From CALBZH01 sp964538515 (GTDB taxonomy: Bacteria; Desulfobacterota; Syntrophobacteria; Syntrophobacterales; Syntrophobacteraceae): a DNA stretch of 23,453 bases. The stretch is taken from assembly GCA_964538515.1 (NCBI GenBank), contig CAZIEW010000082.1, positions 1 to 23,453 on the forward strand, read 5' to 3'. A model generated the notes under the pieces. It did not search any database, was not told where the DNA came from, and saw nothing but the letters and a program-made list of their open reading frames with translations. Position 1 is the first letter of the stretch. Each line of letters starts with the position of its first letter. Positions 1-6,550 of the stretch are shown here, piece by piece. The translations under genes were made by a program, and so were the position numbers.

Positions 1-162
1 CGTCACGCCGTCCTTCGTGACATTCGGGCCACCGAAGCTCTTCTCCAAGACAACGTTGCGACCCTTGGGTCCCAAAGTCACCTTCACCGCATCTGCCAGC
101 GTATTGACTCCCTTGAGCAACGCCTCACGCGCCTTCACATCGTAGAGCAACTGTTTCGCCAT
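1..162 (-). CDS. groL: Chaperonin GroEL, N-terminal part (cut by window edge)
   Basis: The 54 visible codons encode the N-terminus of the 60-kDa chaperonin, which folds cytosolic proteins as a tetradecamer capped by GroES. The translation begins MAKQLLYDVKAREALLKG and continues through LADAVKVTLGPKGRNV, the ATP-binding P-loop region typical of every GroEL, then FGGPNVTKDGVT at the edge. The ATG at 160-162 is preceded by GGAGG at good distance, so the start is secure. It lies about 80 bases downstream of groES on the same strand, the usual bicistronic groESL order, and should share the promoter and CIRCE operator at 688-739. The rest of the gene lies to the left of the window. Identity is essentially certain from the motif. 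Confidence 0.96.
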   Translation of the reverse strand, partial: MAKQLLYDVKAREALLKGVNTLADAVKVTLGPKGRNVVLEKSFGGPNVTKDGVT

Positions 163-242
163 TTATTTCCTCCATGTCGAAAATATTTAGGGATTAGGCC
201 TTCAAGTTGTGATCTGTCAGCGGACGACAATCCGATGCATCG

Positions 243-530
243 CTAGTCGATGATGGCAAGGATGTCATCCTCACGCATGATGAGAAGCTCTTCGCCCTCA
301 ACCTTGATATCCGTACCGGCGTATTTCCCGAAAAGCACGCGATCCCCGGCCTTCACATCGAGGGGGCGTCGAGTCCCGTCTTCGGCAAGCTTTCCGTGAC
401 CGACGGCCAGGACTTCACCCTGGATCGGCTTTTCTTTAGCGGAATCAGGAATGATGATTCCGCCGGCAGTTCGTTCTTCTTCTTCGATGCGCTTAACGAC
501 CACACGATCATTGAGCGGTTTCAGCTTCAT
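243..530 (-). CDS. groES: Co-chaperonin GroES
   Basis: This encodes the 95-residue lid of the GroEL folding chamber. Family hallmarks are the opening MKLKPLNDRVVVKR, the mobile loop AGGIIIPDSAKEKP that docks onto GroEL, GEVLAVGHGK, and the closing beta-strand region VEGEELLIMREDDILAII. Length matches the usual 94-97 residues. The ATG at 528-530 is preferred over an upstream in-frame TTG at 549-551. It has AGGAG 8 bases upstream and gives the canonical N-terminus, whereas the TTG start would bury the Shine-Dalgarno inside the gene. It is first in a groES-groL operon, with a leader of about 170 bases from the predicted promoter at 711-739. Confidence 0.97.
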   Translation of the reverse strand: MKLKPLNDRVVVKRIEEEERTAGGIIIPDSAKEKPIQGEVLAVGHGKLAEDGTRRPLDVKAGDRVLFGKYAGTDIKVEGEELLIMREDDILAIID

Positions 531-687
531 GCCATGTACTCCTTTCTCCAAAACTCTTCTGACGACTCAATGCCCTGGCCCCACTCAGGCGGCCATTCAC
601 AAACCAGATCTCGATCACTCCTCGCTGGATTCTTGGAATCCACCAAAGCGTCGAGGCCCCTCTTTCAGAGAACGAGCACCTTACTTG

Positions 688-714
688 TTAGCACTCGCCT
701 TCGACGAGTGCTTA
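688..714 (-). promoter_or_regulatory. CIRCE operator (HrcA binding site) of groESL
   Basis: The plus strand reads TTAGCACTC, nine bases, then GAGTGCTTA. This is the CIRCE inverted repeat (TTAGCACTC-N9-GAGTGCTAA) with a single mismatch in one arm. It overlaps the -10 box of the groESL promoter, so HrcA bound here would block RNA polymerase under non-stress conditions and release it on heat shock. The hrcA gene is not in the window. Confidence 0.95.
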
Positions 715-739
715 TAATCACTGACTTTGGGCTTGGCAA
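711..739 (-). promoter_or_regulatory. sigma70-type promoter of groES-groL
   Basis: On the minus strand there is a -35 TTGCCA (734-739), a 17-base spacer and a -10 TATAAG (711-716). Each hexamer is one mismatch from consensus, and the spacing is ideal. The promoter begins right after the stop codon of the upstream sensor kinase gene (747-749), so groESL can be transcribed independently of the pil genes. The -10 overlaps the CIRCE arm. Confidence 0.8.
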
Positions 740-746
740 GTGTTAT

Positions 747-2471
747 TCAGGAATGACTGGGGAAAAAAAGCGAGAAGGCAGTTCCCTGGGGCTCTAAATG
801 AGAAACCGTGATTCGGCCCCCGGCATTTTCAACCAATTGGTAGACAATACTGAGACCAAGTCCCGTTCCACCTTGCTTGGTCGTGAAAAACGGCTCGAAC
901 ACCCGGTCACGGAGCTCCTGCGGAATGCCACAACCCGTATCCTCGATGTCAATCCGGGCCTCTCGTTCCGCCGAACCGTTGCTTGAGTCACTTGGGCCCT
1001 CACTCACGCGGATCTCCAGCTCTCCCCCCTTTGAAATGGCTTCGAGCCCATTCAGCAGAAGATTCCAGAGAATTTGGCGAAAATGCTGCGGGTCCATGGC
1101 CACGTTCGGAGAGGCGTCAAAATGAGTGCTCACTCTGCTGGATGAGCCGATCTTTTTCTCGGCCCTGAGCAACGCCACGGTCTCCTGAATCGCACTGCAG
1201 AGTGGGAATTCGTGAACCACCTCGGGCTTCTTGGCTCCCCTCGCCAACCAAAGAAAATCCACTACAAGCTCATTGATCCTTTGGATCTCTCTCTCGACGA
1301 TATGCATCAATTTTGAATGAACCGCATCGAGATGCATCTCGTCCCGAAGCATCTGAATGGCACCACTCATGGCGGCCAAGGGATTCTTGATCTCATGGGC
1401 GATCTCCGCCGCAATACGGCCCGCCAGAGCGACTTTCTCCAGGCGCTTCACATGCTCCTGCATCGCCTTAAGCTTCGTCAAGTCCTGGAAAATGAACACC
1501 CACCCAAGACGGCCTTCCTGGTCCTTTTGAAGGACGGAAACGGTATACCCTAGGCAGAGCTGTTCGCCTGACGGCGTTTGATAGGTCACCTCTCTCCGAG
1601 CGGCAATCTCGGATCGGTTTCTGACGCTTTCGCCTCGCTGAAGATGCGACCAGGCTGAGAGCTCCAGTGACGGAAAGATGGTTCCCAGGGGATTGCCCTC
1701 CAGAGAGGGTCCTTGGAGATCCAAAATCTCAGCGGCCGCAAGGTTCGCGAATCGGATACATCCTGTTTCGTCGATCATCATCAGCCCGCTGTTCATGCTC
1801 TGGACAATGTTCCAATGGAGTAATTCCAATTGATGCAGGTTCCGCTGCTGGGCTATCTCTCGACGACTGGACTTTTGGAGCTCCTCCGCCAAGGAGCCGC
1901 TGACGTACGCAACCAGATAGAACCCCGCCACGCTCATGAGGATACTGTGAAAATAGGTCCCGCTGTCAGCGTAACCATTCGATTGGCCGACAATCCGGAG
2001 GGGTAAGACCCAGCCGAAGAACTGCAAGTCCAAGAGGAGCCCGTATGAGAGGCTGCACAGCGATGCGATGAAAAGGCTTCCACGCCGATTGAGAAGCAGC
2101 GCCGCGCTGATGATGACGAGCATGTAGAAGAGCGAATACGGACTCTCCAAGCCCCCGGAAAGATAAATGAGAAATGTGACGGCACCAACGTCGAACACGA
2201 GCTGCACATAACAGAAGCGCTTGAGATTCCGAATGCGGCTGAGGCTCCACGCGGCAACGATGGTGAAAGCGAAGAGGATGCACGAAAGCACGTACAAGGG
2301 CTGAAGAGGAGCCGACAAGAGCTCCTCTTCGCGCCGGGTCTGGACTACGAGGGTGACCCCGAAGAAAAGAAGTGCCAGCAGGAGGCGAAAGCAAAGAAGC
2401 CCCTTGAGACGACGTGTCATCACGTTGTCTTCCCAGGGGCTTCTTTCCAGCTCGGTTTGCCCGGAGGCCAT
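747..2471 (-). CDS. PilS-type membrane sensor histidine kinase
   Basis: This is a two-component sensor kinase of about 574 residues. Numbered from the ATG at 2471, residues about 25-195 hold roughly six hydrophobic membrane segments. A PAS-like domain follows (about 225-335), then a HisKA dimerisation domain with H-box AAEIAHEIKNPLAAMSG (His about 359). The HATPase domain has N-box LLLNGLEA (about 471-478), DTGCGIP and GGTGLGLSIV. The multi-TM, PAS, HisKA, HATPase architecture is that of PilS, which phosphorylates the sigma54 activator PilR. Its position directly behind pilC supports that role. No pilR follows; groES is next. The start is uncertain: ATG 2471 sits one base after the pilC stop and fits translational coupling, ATG 2420 is possible, and a TTG at 2501 would overlap pilC. 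NtrB/ZraS-like specificity cannot be excluded. Confidence 0.85.
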   Translation of the reverse strand: MASGQTELERSPWEDNVMTRRLKGLLCFRLLLALLFFGVTLVVQTRREEELLSAPLQPLYVLSCILFAFTIVAAWSLSRIRNLKRFCYVQLVFDVGAVTFLIYLSGGLESPYSLFYMLVIISAALLLNRRGSLFIASLCSLSYGLLLDLQFFGWVLPLRIVGQSNGYADSGTYFHSILMSVAGFYLVAYVSGSLAEELQKSSRREIAQQRNLHQLELLHWNIVQSMNSGLMMIDETGCIRFANLAAAEILDLQGPSLEGNPLGTIFPSLELSAWSHLQRGESVRNRSEIAARREVTYQTPSGEQLCLGYTVSVLQKDQEGRLGWVFIFQDLTKLKAMQEHVKRLEKVALAGRIAAEIAHEIKNPLAAMSGAIQMLRDEMHLDAVHSKLMHIVEREIQRINELVVDFLWLARGAKKPEVVHEFPLCSAIQETVALLRAEKKIGSSSRVSTHFDASPNVAMDPQHFRQILWNLLLNGLEAISKGGELEIRVSEGPSDSSNGSAEREARIDIEDTGCGIPQELRDRVFEPFFTTKQGGTGLGLSIVYQLVENAGGRITVSHLEPQGTAFSLFFPSHS

Positions 2472-2472
2472 C

Positions 2473-3690
2473 TCAGGCACCACGAGAGACAACGTCGGCA
2501 ATCTGAAAGATGGGCAGATACATGGCTACCAGCAGAAACCCGATGGTAACTCCCAGGAACACGATGAGCATCGGCTCTAGTAGAGCGGTCATCGATTCAA
2601 CGGCCGTGTTGACCTCCTCATCGTAGAAATCCGCTATTTTCCCAAGCATCGAATCCAAAGCCCCCGTCGCCTCACCCACGGCAATCATCTGGGTCACCAT
2701 AACGGGGAAGACGTTCGTTTCCTCGAGAGGCTCGGCTACCGGTCGGCCTTCGGCAATGGCATTTCTTGCCTTGCGAATCGAGCTTTCGATGACCACGTTG
2801 CCTGAGGTGGACGCGACAATGTCAAGACCATCCAGGATGGGAACACCGCTTGACAGCATGGTACCAAGAGTTCTCGTAAACCTGGCTATCGAGACCTTTC
2901 TGATCAACATCCCGAAGACCGGTGAGCGCAACAGCAGTCGATCGAAGAACTCGCGTCCTTTATCGGTTCGCCTCACCTGCTTGAGCCCCACGAACATCAG
3001 AACACAGCCCAGGATAATCCAGTGAATATAGCTCTTGGCGAAATCGCTCAGATTCATCACGAACAGCGTCATGGCAGGCAGCTTGGCACCTGCGTCTTTG
3101 AACAGCCCCGCAAAGACGGGAATGACAAAGATCAGTATGACCGCCACGACGACGATGGCGATGGAGATCACGATGCCCGGGTAGGTCATGGCACCTTTGA
3201 CCTTCTTCTTTAGATTGGCGAGCTTTTCAATATAAGCCGCCAGCCGATTCAGGATCACATCCAGAATGCCGCCAACTTCCCCGGCCTGAACAAGATTTAC
3301 AAACAGATGGTCGAACACCTTCGGGTGCTTTCGGACTGCATCCGAGAGCGTCGCGCCTTCTTCTACGCTCTGTTTGATTTCCTTGATCACCCGCTTGAAC
3401 GTGGGATTGCTCTGCTGATCCTGCAGAATCTCCAGTGCCTGGACCAATGGCAGGCCGGCGTCGATCATGGTCGCGAATTGCCTGGTGAAGACCACCAGAT
3501 CCTTCTCCTTAACCTTCGGCTGCAGAGCCGGAATGTATTCGAGAAGGTCTTTGGGCTTCGGTTTGAGGCTCTTGATGTTGATTCCCTTGCGAGCAAGAAG
3601 CTGCCGCGCAATGACCGGAGTATCGGCCTCCAACTCCCCGTTTTGTTTCTTGCCGCTCTTGTCGGTCCCTTTCCAAAGAAAAACAGGCAT
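2473..3690 (-). CDS. pilC: Type IV pilus inner-membrane platform protein PilC
   Basis: This 405-residue GspF/PilC-family polytopic membrane protein anchors the pilus machine and couples the PilB motor to pilin polymerisation. The N-terminus (MPVFLWKGTDKSGKK) is the standard PilC opening. Two T2SSF domains follow, at about 68-191 and 271-393, each with the signature pattern FTRQFATMIDAGLPLVQAL and FTRTLGTMLSSGVPILDGL and a GE-x-x-G motif (AGEVGG, VGEATG). Strong membrane segments lie near 170-195, 220-238 and 370-392. AAAGGA seven bases before the ATG supports the start. It is 158 bases downstream of pilB and abuts the sensor kinase gene downstream. A type II secretion GspF is the main alternative; the PilB-type ATPase and kinase neighbours favour pili. 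Confidence 0.94.
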   Translation of the reverse strand: MPVFLWKGTDKSGKKQNGELEADTPVIARQLLARKGINIKSLKPKPKDLLEYIPALQPKVKEKDLVVFTRQFATMIDAGLPLVQALEILQDQQSNPTFKRVIKEIKQSVEEGATLSDAVRKHPKVFDHLFVNLVQAGEVGGILDVILNRLAAYIEKLANLKKKVKGAMTYPGIVISIAIVVVAVILIFVIPVFAGLFKDAGAKLPAMTLFVMNLSDFAKSYIHWIILGCVLMFVGLKQVRRTDKGREFFDRLLLRSPVFGMLIRKVSIARFTRTLGTMLSSGVPILDGLDIVASTSGNVVIESSIRKARNAIAEGRPVAEPLEETNVFPVMVTQMIAVGEATGALDSMLGKIADFYDEEVNTAVESMTALLEPMLIVFLGVTIGFLLVAMYLPIFQIADVVSRGA

Positions 3691-3848
3691 GGCTCAGTCC
3701 TTTCCGCCGCATCCTCCCGCGGCCTCCAGCCATAATGCCGGCTGGCCTAACACATCAACCTCTCTTGAGATTGAGGACACATCTTATGAGGCTCCCGCTC
3801 TTTCCACACGGAGCTCCACCCACCCCAATCCCTGATCGATCGCTACTC

Positions 3849-5546
3849 TCAATCCTTTGCCGACGCTCGGATGACTTCATCCACCGTGGTCACTCCCTCG
3901 ATCATCTTGTTAATGCCGCTCCTCCTCAACGTGATCATACCCAGGCGGATTGACTCGCGCTTGATCTCCGCCGCCGAGGCTCCGAGCAGCACCAGCTCCC
4001 GAATTTGCTCGTGCATGGGCATCACTTCGTAAAGTGCCACCCGCCCTCGAAAACCGGTCCCATTACAAACGGGGCAACCTTTGCCCGAGTAGTTTTTGAA
4101 CGTCCCCAGCTCATCTTCCCGCACTCCCAAGTCCAGAAGGACCTCCGGTGGAACGTCTTCCTCTGACTTGCATTCGTTGCAGATTCGACGCACCAGCCGC
4201 TGTGCTAGGATCAGGTTGACGGCCGAGGCCACCAGAAAAGACTCAACGCCCATGTTCAGCAAACGGTTGATCGTGCTTGGCGCGTCGTTGGTATGGAGCG
4301 TACTCAAAACCAAGTGGCCCGTTAGAGCCGCCTTGATGGAGACTTCAGCGGTTTCGAAATCGCGAATCTCACCGACCATGATAATGTCAGGATCTTGACG
4401 CAAAAAAGATCTGAGGGCAGCGGCAAAATTAAGCCCGATGGCTTCATGGATGTGGACCTGGTTGATTCCGTGCAGGTTGAACTCCACGGGGTCTTCGGCC
4501 GTGGAGATGTTGTGGGAAGGCTTGTTGAGATCGGACAAGGCACTGTAAAGCGTCGTTGTCTTGCCGCTGCCGGTAGGCCCTGTCACGAGGACCATCCCGT
4601 AAGGGGAATGGATGGCTTCTTTGAACGATTTGTACTGACCGTTTTCGAACCCGAGCTTGGTCATGTCCAACTGGAGATTGGATTTGTCGAGCAGACGTAG
4701 GACGACCTTCTCGCCAAACAGCGTCGGGAGGATCGAAACACGGAAATCCATCTCTCGACCCTTGGTCTTCAGCTTGATGCGTCCGTCCTGTGGAAGCCGC
4801 CTTTCGGCAATATCCAGGCGGCTCATGATCTTCAGCCTCGAAATGATAGGGTTTTTGAGCGGAAGCGGCGGGCGCATCGTCTCGTACAACACCCCGTCGA
4901 TTCGGTAGCGTACCCGCAAGCTCTTTTCATAGGGCTCCACATGAATGTCACTCGCCTGCTTGCGAATGGCGTCCAATAGAATATGGTTGACCAGCTTGAC
5001 GACCGGCGCTTGCTCCGCAGCATCTTCCAGGAAGGAAAGATCAACTTCCTCGGAGGTCTCGACAACATCAACATCGCCTTCGTCCCGGAGCATTCCGAGC
5101 ACATCGTCGATATTCTCATCCGCCGAATAGAATTGCGTGATGATCTTTTTGATCATGCTTTCAGGCGCCACATGCACCTGAATGTTCTTGCGCGTGAGGA
5201 AGCGGATGTCATCGATCATGAAGAGATTGCCCGGATCGGCCATCGCCACGTTCAAGGTGTTCCCCATGAGTCCAAAAGGAACCGCTTGATATTTCTGGGC
5301 TATCTCAACTGGAATCAGTGTAAAGACATCTTTGGGAATCGCCAGTTTGGTCAGATTGACTTCAGGCGCGTGGAATTGTTTGGCTAGGAAGCCGAAGAGA
5401 ACTTCCTCTGAAACGTATCCCAAACGAACCAGAGTAGCCCCAACGCGCTCCCCGGCCTGGGTCTGCTCCTCGAGAGCACGCTGCAGCTGCTCCTGGGTGA
5501 TGACACCGCCCTGCAGCAGTAGTTCCCCAATCTTCTTCTGACCCAC
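3849..5546 (-). CDS. pilB: Type IV pilus assembly ATPase PilB
   Basis: This 565-residue hexameric cytoplasmic ATPase powers pilus extension. Residues 5-66 form two MshEN-type repeats (KIGELLLQGGVITQEQL and RVGATLVRLGYVSEE), a domain that binds cyclic di-GMP in some family members. The GspE core follows: Walker A GPTGSGKTTT (323-332), Asp box TAEDPVEF, Walker B DPDIIMVGEIRD (about 385-396), His box STLHTNDAPS (about 415-424). The zinc tetracysteine is CNEC (456/459) and CPVC (491/494), typical of PilB/GspE and absent from PilT. The start is GTG at 5544-5546, preceded by GAGGTGG. It opens the pilB-pilC-kinase run. A possible sigma54 promoter lies about 217 bases upstream. GspE of a type II system is the alternative. 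Confidence 0.94.
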   Translation of the reverse strand: MGQKKIGELLLQGGVITQEQLQRALEEQTQAGERVGATLVRLGYVSEEVLFGFLAKQFHAPEVNLTKLAIPKDVFTLIPVEIAQKYQAVPFGLMGNTLNVAMADPGNLFMIDDIRFLTRKNIQVHVAPESMIKKIITQFYSADENIDDVLGMLRDEGDVDVVETSEEVDLSFLEDAAEQAPVVKLVNHILLDAIRKQASDIHVEPYEKSLRVRYRIDGVLYETMRPPLPLKNPIISRLKIMSRLDIAERRLPQDGRIKLKTKGREMDFRVSILPTLFGEKVVLRLLDKSNLQLDMTKLGFENGQYKSFKEAIHSPYGMVLVTGPTGSGKTTTLYSALSDLNKPSHNISTAEDPVEFNLHGINQVHIHEAIGLNFAAALRSFLRQDPDIIMVGEIRDFETAEVSIKAALTGHLVLSTLHTNDAPSTINRLLNMGVESFLVASAVNLILAQRLVRRICNECKSEEDVPPEVLLDLGVREDELGTFKNYSGKGCPVCNGTGFRGRVALYEVMPMHEQIRELVLLGASAAEIKRESIRLGMITLRRSGINKMIEGVTTVDEVIRASAKD

Positions 5547-5762
5547 CTGATACCACCTCGTTTCAGCCGGAAGTTATCCGTTCAACCGAGTTTCCGTAAT
5601 GGATTGTATGAAAGCACATTTGAGGGAGCACTCGATTGTCATGAACCTGACATGCTCCAATGCGGTGCTAAGTGACATTTCGACTCATGCCGCCGGTTCC
5701 TTAAGGGGTTTTTCTGCAGGCTTTTCGGCCAAATCCGCACCTCCGATCAAACCGGGGTAGAA

Positions 5763-5777
5763 GCAAGTAAAATGCCA
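5763..5777 (-). promoter_or_regulatory. Candidate sigma54 promoter upstream of pilB
   Basis: The minus strand reads TGGCAT-N5-TTGC, one mismatch from the sigma54 core TGGCAC-N5-TTGC, with the GG and GC dinucleotides at the canonical 10-base spacing. It points toward pilB and would give a leader of about 200 bases. Pilus genes are often controlled by sigma54 and PilR, and a PilS-type kinase lies in the same operon, which makes the site plausible. A match of this size can also arise by chance. Confidence 0.4.
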
Positions 5778-5927
5778 AGGCATACCGCTCCATCGCGATC
5801 CCTACAACCGGCTCAAAACCCGATCGTGCCGGAGGCGCTGAGCCTGCAGCTCGATCCGCATCGCCTTGCGGACCTTCGTCGCGCCCCCCCTCCCACGACT
5901 CTTTTTACCTGCAGCGAGGCTCTTCGC

Positions 5928-5955
5928 TTGACACACGGAAAAACCCGGTTATTAT
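5928..5955 (+). promoter_or_regulatory. Strong sigma70-type promoter of the PxxKW gene
   Basis: A perfect -35 TTGACA (5928-5933), a 16-base spacer and a -10 TATTAT (5950-5955, five of six consensus) lie about 60 bases before the start codon of the cysteine-rich protein gene. This is among the best sigma70 matches seen in the window and suggests high expression. Confidence 0.72.
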
Positions 5956-6014
5956 TCGCACCAGCCTCGCAGGAGGTAATTTGAAATCAAGAAATAACGC
6001 GGAGGTAAGCGGCA

Positions 6015-6299
6015 ATGATTTGTACGACGGTAAAGCCGGGAACAGACTGCAATTTCATGACCAAGTCGGGCTGTGGGTATACGGGAGGAGCGTGCGTCGG
6101 AATCGTTGAGCAGTGTGAGGGGTGCCAGCGCATCATGGATCTCCCCAATGGACGGTATTGCTCGAGCTACCCCAATCCACCCGCCAAGTGGAAGACGAGT
6201 ATCTGCAATTTTGCCACGCATGCCAAAGCCGAGACGCAGGCGCAGCAGGCCAAGGTCAACCCCCTGAAAGCCTCCAAACGCAGCACCAAGCGTAAGTAA
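6015..6299 (+). CDS. PxxKW family cysteine-rich small protein, function unknown
   Basis: This is a 94-residue protein with eight cysteines (residues 3, 12, 20, 27, 34, 37, 49, 64), including one CEGC pair, and the motif NPPAKWK that gives the PxxKW family its name. The cysteine pattern does not match a 2[4Fe-4S] ferredoxin. It could bind a metal or iron-sulfur cluster, but this is inference. The C-terminal 25 residues are rich in Lys, Gln and Ala and end KRSTKRK, a basic tail that may contact nucleic acid or a partner. There is no signal peptide or membrane segment, so it should be cytoplasmic. The start has GGAGG nine bases upstream (6001-6005) and a strong promoter at 5928-5955. It precedes porA by about 250 bases, with a hairpin between. 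From memory the family is found mainly in Desulfobacterota; no function is established that I know of. Confidence 0.85.
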   Translation: MICTTVKPGTDCNFMTKSGCGYTGGACVGIVEQCEGCQRIMDLPNGRYCSSYPNPPAKWKTSICNFATHAKAETQAQQAKVNPLKASKRSTKRK

Positions 6300-6315
6300 G
6301 TCTTGTGGGCCGTTC

Positions 6316-6363
6316 GTGAGAGCCGCATGATCGTCGAGTGACTCGAAAGACTGCGGCTCTCAC
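6316..6363 (+). terminator. Large hairpin between the PxxKW gene and porA
   Basis: A perfect 12-base inverted repeat GTGAGAGCCGCA / TGCGGCTCTCAC (6316-6327 and 6352-6363) encloses a second perfect repeat TCGAGT-G-ACTCGA (6334-6346). The transcript would form a very stable two-part hairpin 16 bases after the stop codon. No U-tract follows, so intrinsic termination is uncertain. It may instead be a processing or mRNA-stabilising structure. Confidence 0.65.
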
Positions 6364-6449
6364 CATGAGACTCCTCCTCTCGTTTCCCGCCTCGCCCTGC
6401 GTGATGCGCTCTCCGATATTCACTCCCTCTGGTTTTCTTTCTTAGTCCA

Positions 6450-6478
6450 TTGACTTCTTGAATATCCGCCGGTATGGA
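6450..6478 (+). promoter_or_regulatory. Weak candidate promoter of porAB
   Basis: A TTGACT (6450-6455), a 17-base spacer and TATGGA (6473-6478) lie about 70 bases before the chosen porA start. The -35 is good but the -10 is poor. A separate porAB promoter is expected because of the hairpin upstream. Confidence 0.3.
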
Positions 6479-6550
6479 TTAACCCCACAGAGTAGGTTTC
6501 ATCAAATGGTGTGGCCTTTGGCCACGAGAGTTAGAAAGGATATTCTCGAA

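Larger units (their letters stand above)
5547..6014. other. Gene-free region between divergent pilB and the PxxKW gene
   Basis: These 468 bases separate two divergent transcription units. They hold a sigma54-like site facing pilB and a strong sigma70 promoter facing right, both listed separately. A 70-codon reading frame starting at 5772 has no ribosome site or recognisable composition, and I reject it. There are no tRNA-like folds or long repeats. An AGGAGG at 5971-5976 lies well upstream of the PxxKW start and could act as a standby ribosome site, but no convincing start codon follows it. Confidence 0.6.

Noticed and set aside
3691..3848. Remnant of pilT between pilB and pilC
   Set aside because: The 158 bases contain no pilT-like motif in any frame and are too short for a meaningful remnant.
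5772..5984. 70-codon open frame upstream of the PxxKW gene
   Set aside because: It has low-complexity Pro/Arg/Ala/Leu content and no ribosome site, and it runs through the strong promoter and an AGGAGG.
5971..6106. AGGAGG followed by TTG at 5981, a possible leader peptide overlapping the PxxKW gene
   Set aside because: Spacing to the TTG is only four bases, and the roughly 41-codon frame is just the shifted PxxKW sequence. The GGAGG at 6001 serves the real ATG.
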